Of a stretch of DNA of 64,000 nt, positions 26,874 through 36,112 are shown in pieces. The position numbers and the translations under genes were made by a program. Source of the stretch: Acidobacteriota bacterium. GTDB lineage: Bacteria; Acidobacteriota; Blastocatellia; Pyrinomonadales; Pyrinomonadaceae. The notes under the pieces were generated by a model that worked only from the letters and a program-made list of their open reading frames with translations, was not told the origin of the DNA and made no database searches. The stretch's first letter is position 1. The number at the start of each line of letters is the position of its first letter. The DNA is taken from contig JADJWI010000001.1 in the NCBI GenBank assembly GCA_016716435.1, positions 434,001 to 498,000 on the forward strand, in the 5' to 3' direction.

Positions 26874-29030
26874 ATGGCAACTGAGGTTAACAAAGCAGCG
26901 GAAGAGACCGAGAACGGCACCGCCGCGGCAAAAGAAGTAGCAGAAACGGCAAAAGCTGAAGCGGCAATGGAGACCGCTGATGAGGCGTTGGGCTCGAATG
27001 ACATCGACTTTGGCGCGATTCTCGAGCAGTTTGAGCAGGACCAGGTGACGTACCACTCCGGCGACATCGTCGAAGGAAAGGTCGTCGGTGTCTCCGACCA
27101 TGGCGTGCTCGTCGATTTCGGCTACAAAAGCGAAGGGATCATCCCGGGTGATGAATTTCCCGATGGCCCTGACTCCGTAAAGGTCGGCGACGTTGTCGAA
27201 GTGATGATCAGGAACATCTCGACCGGAGATGCTCCGCCGCTACTTTCCCGCGACGATGCGGCTAACCGAAAGGTTTGGGCCGATATCGAGGAAGCTTACA
27301 AGAACGAGCAGCCGATAGTCGGCAAGATCGTCAGCAAGACCAAGGGCGGCTTAAATGTTGACCTCGGTGGTGTTGAGGCATTTCTCCCGGGTTCGCAGAT
27401 CGATTCGCGTCCGGTCGGCAATCTCGATGCTTACATTGGCCAGGACATCGAAGCACAGATAATCAAGTTCAGCCGCAAGCGGAACAACATCGTTCTCTCG
27501 CGAAAGGTCATTACCGATCAAGTAATCAATGAACAGAAGGCCGAGACGCTCGGTGTGATCGAGGTCGGCCACGTCATTGAAGGCACGGTCAAGAACCTTA
27601 CCGAATATGGTGCGTTTGTCGATATCGGCGGCATCGATGGGCTTCTCCACGTAACAGATATGTCGTGGGGAAGGATCCAGAACCCCGGCGAGATGTTCAA
27701 GCCCGGCGACAATATTCAGGTAAAGGTCATCAAACTCGACCGCGAAAAGGAAAAGATCTCGCTCGGCTACAAACAGCTTCATCCTGACCCCTGGTCAACG
27801 GTCGTGGAGTTCTATCCGGTCAACACGAAGCTTACCGGCAAGGTCTCGTCGGTTGCCGATTACGGCATTTTTGTCGAACTGCAGCCGGGAGTCGAAGGAC
27901 TCGTCCACGTTTCTGAGATCTCGTGGTCAAAGCGTCCGGGAAGCCCGAAAAAGCTGTTCCGCCGTGGTGATGAGGTCGAGGTGCAGGTTCTGGGTGTTGA
28001 TACAGACGAACGCCGCATCAGCCTCGGCATGAAGCAGATGCAGGATAACCCTTGGGATTCCGTCGCTGCCCGCTTCCCGGTCGGCACAAAGATCCGCGGC
28101 AAGGTTCGCAATCTTACAGACTTCGGTGCATTTGTTGAGGTCGAGGACGGCATCGATGGGCTCGTTCATATCTCGGACATCACCTGGGGCCGCAAGCTCC
28201 AGCACCCGAAAGAACTTCTCAAGAAAGATCAGGAAGTTGATGCGATCGTAACCAATATCGACATCGCCGGACAGCGTCTCTCGCTTTCGATGAAGGACCT
28301 CACGCCAAGTTCATGGGAGTCGTTCATCGCAACCCACAAACCGGGTGATACTATCCGCGGAAAAGTTTCGCGGTTCACCAACTTTGGTATTTTCGTCGAA
28401 CTCGGCGAAGGGCTTGAGGGGCTTTGCCACATCTCGGAGATTTCCGATGAGCGTGTCGAAAAGGCCGAGGACGTCGTTCAGATCGGCCAGGAAATGGACT
28501 TTAAGATCCTCCGCATCGAGAACGAAGAACAGAAGATCGGCCTATCGCATCGTTCGGTCGGCAAGGACGACGAACCGATCGTTGATACCCGCCAGTACAC
28601 AAGCGTGGCGAAGGGCGGAATGGCTTCGCTTGGCGAACTGGCCAATCTGAAGTTCGGATCGGCCGCTCAGCAGCCGGCTGAGGAAAAGAAAGCCGATAAG
28701 AAAGCAGATAAAAAGGCCGAGCCTGCAGCAGAAGAAAAGGTTGAACAGCCCGCTCCTGAGCCTTCAGCAGAAGAAGCAGCTGAAGAGCCGGTGGCTGAAA
28801 CAGCAGAAACGGTAGAAGCTCCGGCCGAAGAGGTTTCTGAAACGCAAACCGAAGAAGCGACCTCTGAAGTAAAGGCTGACGAGGCAGTTGCCGAAGCGAC
28901 CGCCGCCGAAGAAACGGCCGAGGTTGCGGAAGCGGCCGCTGAAGAAACCGTAGAACCGGCCGCCGAAGCCGAAACTCCCATCGAAGCTGAATCATCCAAT
29001 GAGGAAGCAGCAGAGGAAACGACTGCGTAG
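26874..29030 (+). CDS. rpsA: 30S ribosomal protein S1 with long acidic tails
   Basis: The 718-residue protein has six S1/OB domains starting near residues 62, 145, 233, 318, 403 and 490. The clearest are domains 3-6, each with the GAFVD/GIFVE and GLVHVSEISW pattern. S1 carries mRNA to the 30S subunit. It is longer than the usual 550-570 residues: about 60 Ala/Glu-rich residues precede domain 1 and about 120 residues of Ala/Glu/Pro/Val low complexity follow domain 6. No strong Shine-Dalgarno sequence lies close to ATG 26874. The HU-family gene follows after 36 bases. Confidence 0.95.
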   Translation: MATEVNKAAEETENGTAAAKEVAETAKAEAAMETADEALGSNDIDFGAILEQFEQDQVTYHSGDIVEGKVVGVSDHGVLVDFGYKSEGIIPGDEFPDGPDSVKVGDVVEVMIRNISTGDAPPLLSRDDAANRKVWADIEEAYKNEQPIVGKIVSKTKGGLNVDLGGVEAFLPGSQIDSRPVGNLDAYIGQDIEAQIIKFSRKRNNIVLSRKVITDQVINEQKAETLGVIEVGHVIEGTVKNLTEYGAFVDIGGIDGLLHVTDMSWGRIQNPGEMFKPGDNIQVKVIKLDREKEKISLGYKQLHPDPWSTVVEFYPVNTKLTGKVSSVADYGIFVELQPGVEGLVHVSEISWSKRPGSPKKLFRRGDEVEVQVLGVDTDERRISLGMKQMQDNPWDSVAARFPVGTKIRGKVRNLTDFGAFVEVEDGIDGLVHISDITWGRKLQHPKELLKKDQEVDAIVTNIDIAGQRLSLSMKDLTPSSWESFIATHKPGDTIRGKVSRFTNFGIFVELGEGLEGLCHISEISDERVEKAEDVVQIGQEMDFKILRIENEEQKIGLSHRSVGKDDEPIVDTRQYTSVAKGGMASLGELANLKFGSAAQQPAEEKKADKKADKKAEPAAEEKVEQPAPEPSAEEAAEEPVAETAETVEAPAEEVSETQTEEATSEVKADEAVAEATAAEETAEVAEAAAEETVEPAAEAETPIEAESSNEEAAEETTA

Positions 29031-29066
29031 TTCCGGTCGCTTTCAAACAGTACGGGAGACTTTGCA

Positions 29067-29342
29067 ATGACAAAAGCAGACCTGGTCGAGCGTGTCGCGG
29101 TTGAAGCGGAACTCACGAAAAAAGATGCGGAGCAGCTGGTAGAGATCGTACTTGACAGTATCATCCACTCGCTGAATGAGGGTGAAAAGATCGAGCTTCG
29201 TGGATTTGGGAGTTTTCGTATTCGCGAACGCAATTCGCGAAAGGGCCGGAACCCGAAGACCGGTGCGGCCGTCGATATCCCTGCAAAACGGGTCGCCTAT
29301 TTCAAACCCGGTAAAGAACTCAAGGAACTGATCAACACCTGA
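29067..29342 (+). CDS. HU/IHF-family DNA-binding protein
   Basis: The 91-residue protein matches the HU/IHF length and pattern: a helical N-terminus beginning TKADLVERVA, EKIELRGFGSF, and the beta-arm RNPKTGAAVDIPAKRVAYFKPGKELKE, whose Pro intercalates in bent DNA. CGGGAGA lies eight bases upstream of the ATG. It is probably cotranscribed with rpsA and ends the operon before a strong bidirectional terminator. Sequence alone does not separate HU from IHF. Confidence 0.93.
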   Translation: MTKADLVERVAVEAELTKKDAEQLVEIVLDSIIHSLNEGEKIELRGFGSFRIRERNSRKGRNPKTGAAVDIPAKRVAYFKPGKELKELINT

Positions 29343-29364
29343 TCGCTTCGCTAAGAACAAAGTT

Positions 29365-29404
29365 AAATGGGCTGAGGGTAACTTACCTTCAGCCCATTTT
29401 CTTT
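29365..29404. terminator. Bidirectional rho-independent terminator
   Basis: AAATGGGCTGAGGGTAA pairs with TTACCTTCAGCCCATTT, a stem of about 16 pairs flanked by A-run on one side and T-run on the other. It serves the rpsA-HU operon and the convergent pgpH gene. Confidence 0.85.
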
Positions 29405-29425
29405 ATTCTCGATCTGCTCTACGGT

Positions 29426-31891
29426 TCAAGCTGATGAACCGTCTGCCTTATTTTCCGCGCGGTCTGGTTTATGCGAGCGGTCGATCGCTTCGTCCTCGAT
29501 CTCGCCGCCCGGCGAGACGGGAATGTCATCAGGATCCATATATCTCACACCGCGTTCTTCGCTATCGAGGGCTTCCGGAGTTATCTTGTATTGCCCCGAT
29601 TGCGGCGGCGTGTAGCCCGGATAATCGATTCGCGAATGATAGATCGCGACGAGCGAACGGATCATCGCTTCCCTGATCTGCGTCAGTTCACGGAGCGTTA
29701 GGTCACATTCGTCGAGTTGGTCGTCGCTGACGATGGCGTCGATGATCTTCGTTACGATAAAGCGAATATTCTCCGGTGTCGGCTCAGCCAACGAGCGGGC
29801 AGCCGCCTCGCAGCTATCGGCGATCATCATTATCGCCGCCTCGCGAAACTGCGGCTTCGGCCCCGGATAGCGGAAGTCATTTTCGCTTATCTCGTTCTCA
29901 TCGCGGGCCTCGGCCTGCGCCTTCTTGAGGAAATAATGGAGGGTTCGTGTGCCGTGGTGCTGCGGAATAAAGTCGATGATCCGCTGCGGCAAGCCCATTT
30001 CCTTCGCGAGCTTAACACCGTAGGTTACGTGGCTGATGATGATCTTCGCGCTTTGCGCCGGTTTCAGCCGGTCGTGCGGGTTCTTGCCGAGCTGATTTTC
30101 GACGAAGTGTTCCGGCGCCGCTGATTTTCCGATGTCGTGATAAAGAGCTCCGATCCGCGAAAGAAGGGCGTTTCCGCCAACAACGCGGCACGCCTCTTCG
30201 GCGAGCTGGCCGACGGCGTGCGAGTGTTGATTGGTGCCCGGAGCCCGCAGAGCCAACTGGCCGAGTGCCGGAAGGTCGGCGTTCGAAAGCTCGAGCAGTT
30301 TGACGTCCGTCAGAATGCCGAAGACGTTCTCGAATACGGGTAGCAGAACCGCCGTGAAAGCAGCGGTCAACACGCCGCTCGCGAGCCCGCAGGCGATCGA
30401 GAGCACGATCGTGTTGAGAATCAGCGGCTGCTGGGTAAATGCGATAAGAGCAACCGCAACTCCGGCACTCGCCGCACCGACCAACGCACCGGCGAGCGTT
30501 ACCGTTTGCCGGCTACGGTAACGTCCGATGCCATAGGTCGCGACCGATGATGCAATGATCGCATAGACCGTAAACTCAAATCCGCGGGGTGCCAGAAAGC
30601 CGGCAAGCACTGCCGAGAAAAGCCCGGTAAAGAGCGCCGTTCTCCGGTCGGCAAGCAGCGTCATAACAAGGCTGCCGAAAGCGAAAGGGATCGCAAATGC
30701 CCAGATGCTCGGGTCATTCATCGGCGGCCTGATGTTCTGTGTTGCCGTGAACTCGGCAAGCCGGAAGAATATCGCCATCAGGAGCACTTGGGTAAGTGTT
30801 AGCGAGCCAAAAAGTGCGAACGTCTTAAACTGCGAAAGGGCAAGCCGCGGCACGATCCCGCGGTGCTCGATGAACTTCCAGGCGATCCAATAAAGCGCCG
30901 AAATAAGCAGCAGCAAGCCGAAGAAGCGGTTCCAAACGCGAGTGTTCGCGTAGTAATTCTCGACCGCAGAGATCTGCGTAAGCACGGCTGGCGAGATCGT
31001 CTCGCCCTGCGTAACGACTCGGTCGCCGCGATTTAGCGAGACCGCAACCGGGGCGACGCCATCGGCCACGGCCTGCTTTGCGGCTTCGGTCGCGGAGCTA
31101 TCGTAAACAACGCTCGGTTGCAGAAGCGGAGCGGTCGCCGCATAAAATGCTTCGCGCTCTTCTTCGGATAGGCTGCGGATCTCGCCGATACCCTCTTTCA
31201 GCTTGGCTCGCGCATCTGAAAGCGATGTCATCGTCGTCATTGGCCGAGTAGAGGAACGGGTATCCGTCGGCCGCTGGCGGTCAACGATAATTATCTCGCC
31301 CTGAAGAAACTGACGGTCCTGGTCGCCGAAAATATCGCCGCCCGAATTCTCACGCAATAACCGCGTTACCGCATCTATCTCATTTGAGCTGAAACGCCTT
31401 GCGGCAAAAATTCGCCCGAGTTCGGTTCCGCCCGGCCCACTCCAAGCAACGCTCGCCGGAGCGGCGTTAACATTGGCATTCGCTCGGTTGGCCGGAGGGG
31501 CCGCGGCTACTTTCGTTTGCAGGTCTTCCCAGGCGGAGCGGAAGCTCTGCACTGCCTCGTCGGCCCGCCGGGGTTCATAGACAAAGATCGGGCGTTCGGC
31601 ATCGCGGGCAACCTGCTTGATCCGCTCGGTTTCGGCCTCATCGACAAAATAAATATCAGCGGGAGAAATGATCGTATCGCGGGAGACGTCGCCGGCCTTA
31701 TAGCCGGATCCACCGATCGGGCGCGAAAAAGGATTCTCGATCAGCAAAGTTGTAGCGAACGCGAGTATGGCAAACCCGATCCAAAACCGCTGAGCGGACG
31801 AAAGTTTCTCAAAGCGCTGACGGATCTCGTCGCCCGCCTTCGTCAGGTAGCGGCCAACGGGAGATCGCAGGTCCTCCATCTTTTGCTTCAT
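29426..31891 (-). CDS. pgpH: Cyclic di-AMP phosphodiesterase PgpH-like (7TM-7TMR-HD)
   Basis: The protein of about 821 residues has an N-terminal membrane anchor, an extracytoplasmic 7TMR-HDED sensor region, about seven membrane helices in the middle, and a C-terminal HD phosphohydrolase domain (HSHAVGQLAEEACR, GALYHDIGK, FIPQHHGTRTLHYFL). Such proteins degrade c-di-AMP to pApA. The likely start is ATG 31891; the upstream extension to 32029 adds 46 Arg-rich residues that overlap hflX. Its Ser/Asp-rich C-terminus is not conserved-looking. hflX ends 16 bases upstream. Confidence 0.85.
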   Translation of the reverse strand: MKQKMEDLRSPVGRYLTKAGDEIRQRFEKLSSAQRFWIGFAILAFATTLLIENPFSRPIGGSGYKAGDVSRDTIISPADIYFVDEAETERIKQVARDAERPIFVYEPRRADEAVQSFRSAWEDLQTKVAAAPPANRANANVNAAPASVAWSGPGGTELGRIFAARRFSSNEIDAVTRLLRENSGGDIFGDQDRQFLQGEIIIVDRQRPTDTRSSTRPMTTMTSLSDARAKLKEGIGEIRSLSEEEREAFYAATAPLLQPSVVYDSSATEAAKQAVADGVAPVAVSLNRGDRVVTQGETISPAVLTQISAVENYYANTRVWNRFFGLLLLISALYWIAWKFIEHRGIVPRLALSQFKTFALFGSLTLTQVLLMAIFFRLAEFTATQNIRPPMNDPSIWAFAIPFAFGSLVMTLLADRRTALFTGLFSAVLAGFLAPRGFEFTVYAIIASSVATYGIGRYRSRQTVTLAGALVGAASAGVAVALIAFTQQPLILNTIVLSIACGLASGVLTAAFTAVLLPVFENVFGILTDVKLLELSNADLPALGQLALRAPGTNQHSHAVGQLAEEACRVVGGNALLSRIGALYHDIGKSAAPEHFVENQLGKNPHDRLKPAQSAKIIISHVTYGVKLAKEMGLPQRIIDFIPQHHGTRTLHYFLKKAQAEARDENEISENDFRYPGPKPQFREAAIMMIADSCEAAARSLAEPTPENIRFIVTKIIDAIVSDDQLDECDLTLRELTQIREAMIRSLVAIYHSRIDYPGYTPPQSGQYKITPEALDSEERGVRYMDPDDIPVSPGGEIEDEAIDRSHKPDRAENKADGSSA

Positions 31892-31907
31892 AGTTCCGCC
31901 CCTATTT

Positions 31908-33674
31908 TTAGACCGAATGCGTTGCCGCAAGTTCCGAGGAGCCGATCGCCATTCCGATCTTGGAGAGCATCTCCCCGAGCCCCTCACCGCGAATAGCTGA
32001 AATTGCCACGCAATCGCGGTTGCTGTCAAGCGTTACTTGCCGGCGAAGTTCCTCGAGCGTCTCCGGCGACGCGGCATCTGACTTGTTCAGCACAACGATC
32101 TCGCGAAGCTCACTGTAGCCCAATTCGCCGATGATCTTTTCAACCGAATCGATCTGCTGAAGGGCCCGCGGGTTTGCCGAATCGACCACATGAAGCAGCA
32201 GATCGCTTTCTTGTATTTCTTCGAGCGTAGCACGGAATGCGGCGACCAGGTCTTTCGGAAGATCGCGGATGAACCCGACCGTATCGTTAATGATCACTTC
32301 CCGCTCTTCGGGCAGCCGCAGCCGTCGCGAGGTCGGGTCGAGTGTCGCAAACATCTTTCGCTCGGCATAAACTTCGGAACGCGTCAGTATATTGAGCAGC
32401 GTCGACTTTCCTGCGTTCGTATAGCCGATCAGCGAGATGACCGGAAGATCGCGCTGAACGCGGGCCTTTCGCCGCTCCTGTCGCTGACGGGCGAGCCCTT
32501 CGACCTGCTTCTCTAACTGGGAGATCCGGTCGCGGACACGCCGGCGATCGGTCTCGAGCTTTGTTTCACCCGGGCCGCGGCCGCCAATGCCGCCGGCGAG
32601 CCGCGAGAATGCCGAGTCCTGCCCGGCGATCAGACGCGGAAGCATATAGCGAAGCTGGGCGAGTTCGACCTGCAGCTTACCTTCCCGCGATTGAGCACGC
32701 TGGGCAAAGATGTCAAGAATAAGCTGCGGCCGGTCGATGACCTTCAGGTCCGTCACCTTCGATATCTCGCGGACCTGTGCCGGCGAGAGCTCCTGATCGA
32801 AGACGATCAGGTCAGCCCCGAGCTGCATCGAGCGGATCAGCAATTCCTGTAGCTTACCGCGGCCAAGCACGGTCTTTGGGTCGACCTGCGGACGCCGCTG
32901 AATTATTGTGTCGACGACCATCACATCCGCCGAAAGTGCCAGCTCGCGAAGCTCGGCCATCGATTCCTCGGCGTCCATCGCCGCTCCGGTCGAGATGCCG
33001 ACAAGGATCGCCCGTTCGCGAGCGCCCTGGCCGCTGCGGGCAGTTTTACGAACGCGAACCATCTCGCTCTCAAGCGACGTGATGAGCTCGGTAAAATCAG
33101 TATCGAGATTTGCCGGTATCGCCGGCGAAAGAAGTGCGAAAGGCTCGGCGTCGCCGTTGCTCGCGATCGCTTCGGCATTCCCCGGCAAAAGATGGGCAGC
33201 GTGGACAAGTCCCGGAAGCCCGGTGTTGCGATCGACCTGAATTATCGCCATCAGGTCGAGCCTGAGCAGCGCGAGGTCAGTAAGGTCGTCCTGCGTCAGC
33301 TTTTCATTCTGCAGATGCGTATGAACGCACCGAAGGCCACGGAAGCGGCCCGAACCCGCACGCGAACGGCCGAAGTCGGGCATCTCGATGCTCTTCGCAT
33401 CGCCAACCATTACATATTCGACCTGGCCCTTGCGGTTGATCAGCACACCGATCTGCCTTCCGGTCTCGTTCGAGATCTCAGACATCTGACGCGCCAATTC
33501 ATTTGAGATGATTGTATTCTGCGGCACCCGCCGCGACACGAGCTTTTCGATCCGCTTGAGCTGATTGTGCTTGAGCCCCTTTACGAAGCCATTGACAGTA
33601 CTGATATCACTACCTCCGAAGATTCCATTATAGCAGATTCGCCCCGTGCCATTCCGACCGAAGGGTTGCCGCAA
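31908..33674 (-). CDS. hflX: Ribosome-associated GTPase HflX
   Basis: The 588-residue protein has the HflX N-terminal domain (TIIQRRPQVDPKTVLGRGKLQEL), the glycine-rich linker (AGGIGGRGPGETKLE) and the GTPase domain with G1 GYTNAGKST near residue 420, G3 DTVGFIRDLP and G4 NKSD. About 190 additional residues precede the usual start. HflX binds the large ribosomal subunit and rescues stalled or heat-damaged ribosomes. It is upstream of pgpH on the same strand, separated by 16 bases. Confidence 0.93.
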   Translation of the reverse strand: MRQPFGRNGTGRICYNGIFGGSDISTVNGFVKGLKHNQLKRIEKLVSRRVPQNTIISNELARQMSEISNETGRQIGVLINRKGQVEYVMVGDAKSIEMPDFGRSRAGSGRFRGLRCVHTHLQNEKLTQDDLTDLALLRLDLMAIIQVDRNTGLPGLVHAAHLLPGNAEAIASNGDAEPFALLSPAIPANLDTDFTELITSLESEMVRVRKTARSGQGARERAILVGISTGAAMDAEESMAELRELALSADVMVVDTIIQRRPQVDPKTVLGRGKLQELLIRSMQLGADLIVFDQELSPAQVREISKVTDLKVIDRPQLILDIFAQRAQSREGKLQVELAQLRYMLPRLIAGQDSAFSRLAGGIGGRGPGETKLETDRRRVRDRISQLEKQVEGLARQRQERRKARVQRDLPVISLIGYTNAGKSTLLNILTRSEVYAERKMFATLDPTSRRLRLPEEREVIINDTVGFIRDLPKDLVAAFRATLEEIQESDLLLHVVDSANPRALQQIDSVEKIIGELGYSELREIVVLNKSDAASPETLEELRRQVTLDSNRDCVAISAIRGEGLGEMLSKIGMAIGSSELAATHSV

Positions 33675-33727
33675 CCCGTTTGATAAGCAGTATTGAATTC
33701 GCCATAATCACCTTTTACACACACACA

Positions 33728-35167
33728 ATGTTCAGCAACTTATCACCTAACGCAAGTTACAGCCTCACACTTCGCGTAAAGATCCACAACAAACCCGGAA
33801 AGCTCGGCGAGGTCACTACCGCCATCGGCAAAACCGGCGGCGACATCGAGGGCATCGACATCGCAAGCGTCGGCCGCGATTTCCTGATCCGCGACATCAC
33901 CGTCAACGCCTCAAGCGAGAACCACGATAAAGAGATCATCGAATGTCTGAAAGACATAGATGGGGTCGAGGTCATCCACGTCAGCGACCGAACGTTCCTG
34001 ATGCACCTCGGCGGAAAGATCGAGGTGGTCTCCAAAGCTCCGCTGAAAACTCGTTCCGATCTTTCGATGGCATACACGCCCGGCGTCGCCCGCGTTTGTC
34101 AGGCCATCCATAAGGACCCGGAGAAGGTCTTTAATCTCACGATAAAGAAGAATACCGTTGCGGTCATCTCGGATGGAACTGCGGTGCTCGGGCTCGGCGA
34201 CATCGGCCCGGCGGCGGCAATGCCCGTTATGGAGGGCAAGGCACAGCTCTTTAAAGAATTCGGCGGTGTCGATGCATTTCCCATTTGTCTCAACACCAAA
34301 GACCCGCATGAGATCGTCCAGACCATCAAGAATATCGCCGTTGCGTTCGGCGGCATCAATCTCGAGGACATATCCGCACCTCGATGCTTTGAGATAGAGG
34401 AGCGGCTGAAAGAAGAGCTCGACATCCCCGTCTTTCACGACGATCAGCACGGGACCGCAGTTGTTGTGCTCGCTGCCTTGATCAATGCCTTGAAGATCGT
34501 CGGCAAGCGGATGGAAGACATAAAGGTCGTCGTCAATGGCATCGGAGCGGCTGGCGTAGCGTGTTCGAAGATCGTAATGGCCGCCGGCGTGAAGAACATC
34601 GTCGGCTGCGACACCGTCGGAGCGATCTATGACGGCCGAAAGGAACACATGAATTGGGTAAAGGACTGGTACGCCCGGAACACGAATCCCAACAAAGAAA
34701 CCGGATCGGTGCACGATGTGATCGCCGGTGCCGACGTATTCTTCGGCCTTTCCGCTCCTGGGACGATCACGGTCGACGACCTCAAGAAGATGAACACTGA
34801 CCCGATCGTCTTCGCGATGGCGAACCCTGTGCCGGAGATCATGCCGGAAGAGGCCGAGGGACACGTTGCGGTTATGGCGACCGGGCGTTCTGATTATCCG
34901 AACCAGATCAACAACGTGCTCTGCTTTCCCGGAATCTTCCGCGGGGCACTCAACTGCCGGGCATCGCGGATCAATGAACAGATGAAACTAGCCGCCGCAA
35001 ATGCAATTGCAGGAATTATCGGCGACGACGAACTCCATCCCGATTACATCATTCCGTCGGTATTCGACCGGCGCGTCGGTGAGGCTGTTGCGGCCGAGGT
35101 CGAAGAAGCAGCATACGCCTCAGGAGTCGCCCGCCGAAGCCGTTCGACGTCCGAAACGGAGTTCTGA
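33728..35167 (+). CDS. NAD(P)-dependent malic enzyme with N-terminal ACT domain
   Basis: The protein has an ACT domain at about residues 8-80 (SLTLRVKIHNKPGKLGEVTTAIG) and then a bacterial malic enzyme core. The core carries LKTRSDLSMAYTPGVARVC, metal/substrate site FHDDQHGTAVVVLAAL and the NAD-binding strand KVVVNGIGAAGVACSKI. It decarboxylates malate to pyruvate. The ACT domain suggests allosteric control by a small ligand, unknown here. I chose ATG 33728 over the TTG at 33680; the extra 16 residues do not look conserved. A hairpin terminator follows. Confidence 0.93.
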   Translation: MFSNLSPNASYSLTLRVKIHNKPGKLGEVTTAIGKTGGDIEGIDIASVGRDFLIRDITVNASSENHDKEIIECLKDIDGVEVIHVSDRTFLMHLGGKIEVVSKAPLKTRSDLSMAYTPGVARVCQAIHKDPEKVFNLTIKKNTVAVISDGTAVLGLGDIGPAAAMPVMEGKAQLFKEFGGVDAFPICLNTKDPHEIVQTIKNIAVAFGGINLEDISAPRCFEIEERLKEELDIPVFHDDQHGTAVVVLAALINALKIVGKRMEDIKVVVNGIGAAGVACSKIVMAAGVKNIVGCDTVGAIYDGRKEHMNWVKDWYARNTNPNKETGSVHDVIAGADVFFGLSAPGTITVDDLKKMNTDPIVFAMANPVPEIMPEEAEGHVAVMATGRSDYPNQINNVLCFPGIFRGALNCRASRINEQMKLAAANAIAGIIGDDELHPDYIIPSVFDRRVGEAVAAEVEEAAYASGVARRSRSTSETEF

Positions 35168-35197
35168 TCCGGATACAAAACTATTACACCTTAAGTG

Positions 35198-35229
35198 CGG
35201 CCCCGAACTTACATCTCGGGGCCGTTTCT
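35198..35229 (+). terminator. Hairpin terminator after the malic enzyme gene
   Basis: CGGCCCCGA pairs perfectly with TCGGGGCCG across a nine-base loop (35198-35224), followed by GTTTCTGT. The T-tract is short, so termination may be partial. Confidence 0.55.
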
Positions 35230-35278
35230 GTGTATAGTAGCGATTGAACGTTATGTTTCGGAGCAGTATTGCATCAAG

Positions 35279-35923
35279 ATGATCTCGGCTCGCTTAAAAG
35301 CACTTTCCGTTGATGAGGTGGCAAATTCGCTCACCCATGGCTTCGGGCTTTTGCTTAGCTTCGCGGGGTTTGTTTTTCTTCTCGCTCTTGCAGTAATTAA
35401 AGGCGACGGCTGGCACATCGCGAGTGCGGTGGTTTACGGCCTCTCGCTGGTTATTCTCTACGCCGCATCGACGCTCTACCATTCAGAGGTCGAACCCGGC
35501 CGCAAGCACCTGCTCCAACTCGTCGATCACTGCTGCATTTACCTCCTGATCGCAGGCAGCTACACTCCTTTTCTTTTGCTGCTGATGCGTAACTCCTTCG
35601 GCTTCGGGCTGCTCGCCTTCGTTTGGGCATTCGCTCTCTTCGGCATCGCGATGAAGGTCATTTTCCGCGGGCGTTTCAATGCGGTCGGCGTTGTCTCGTA
35701 CCTCGCGATGGGTTGGATCGGCGTCCTCGTCGTCCATCCGCTTTATTTGATCTTGGGCTGGGAGCCACTTGCTCTTGTGATAGCCGGCGGGGCCAGCTAC
35801 ACGCTCGGTGTCATCTTCTACGGCTGGCACAAATTACGCCACCACCACGCCATTTGGCACGGCTTTGTCCTTGGCGGTAGCGTTTTGCATTACCTCGCCA
35901 TTGTTATGTTTGTGTTTCGATAG
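35279..35923 (+). CDS. PAQR/hemolysin III-family membrane protein
   Basis: The 214-residue protein has seven hydrophobic segments and the family residues ANSLTHGFGLL near the start, STLYHS after helix 2, LLQLVDHCCIYLLIAGSYTP in helix 3, and a closing HHHAIWHGFVLGGSVLHY. The conserved Ser/His/Asp set makes up the zinc site of PAQR-type hydrolases. Bacterial members are annotated hemolysin III, but a role in membrane fluidity or as a ceramidase-like enzyme is as likely. I chose ATG 35279 over the upstream 35195. Confidence 0.9.
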   Translation: MISARLKALSVDEVANSLTHGFGLLLSFAGFVFLLALAVIKGDGWHIASAVVYGLSLVILYAASTLYHSEVEPGRKHLLQLVDHCCIYLLIAGSYTPFLLLLMRNSFGFGLLAFVWAFALFGIAMKVIFRGRFNAVGVVSYLAMGWIGVLVVHPLYLILGWEPLALVIAGGASYTLGVIFYGWHKLRHHHAIWHGFVLGGSVLHYLAIVMFVFR

Positions 35924-36112
35924 TCTCTGCTCGACCCCCTGATCCTGGAATCCCAACACTTTGTAAAGTTTTTATTTTTGGGCTACTATGCGGGTACTTT
36001 TGTATTACTCGTATCTTGCGGCCCTTTTCCCACAGGGCTATCTGTGCGGGATCCGCTCGGGCACCTCGCTTTCGCCTGGGCCTACCCTTGGCTTTTCATT
36101 TGGAGGACAAAA

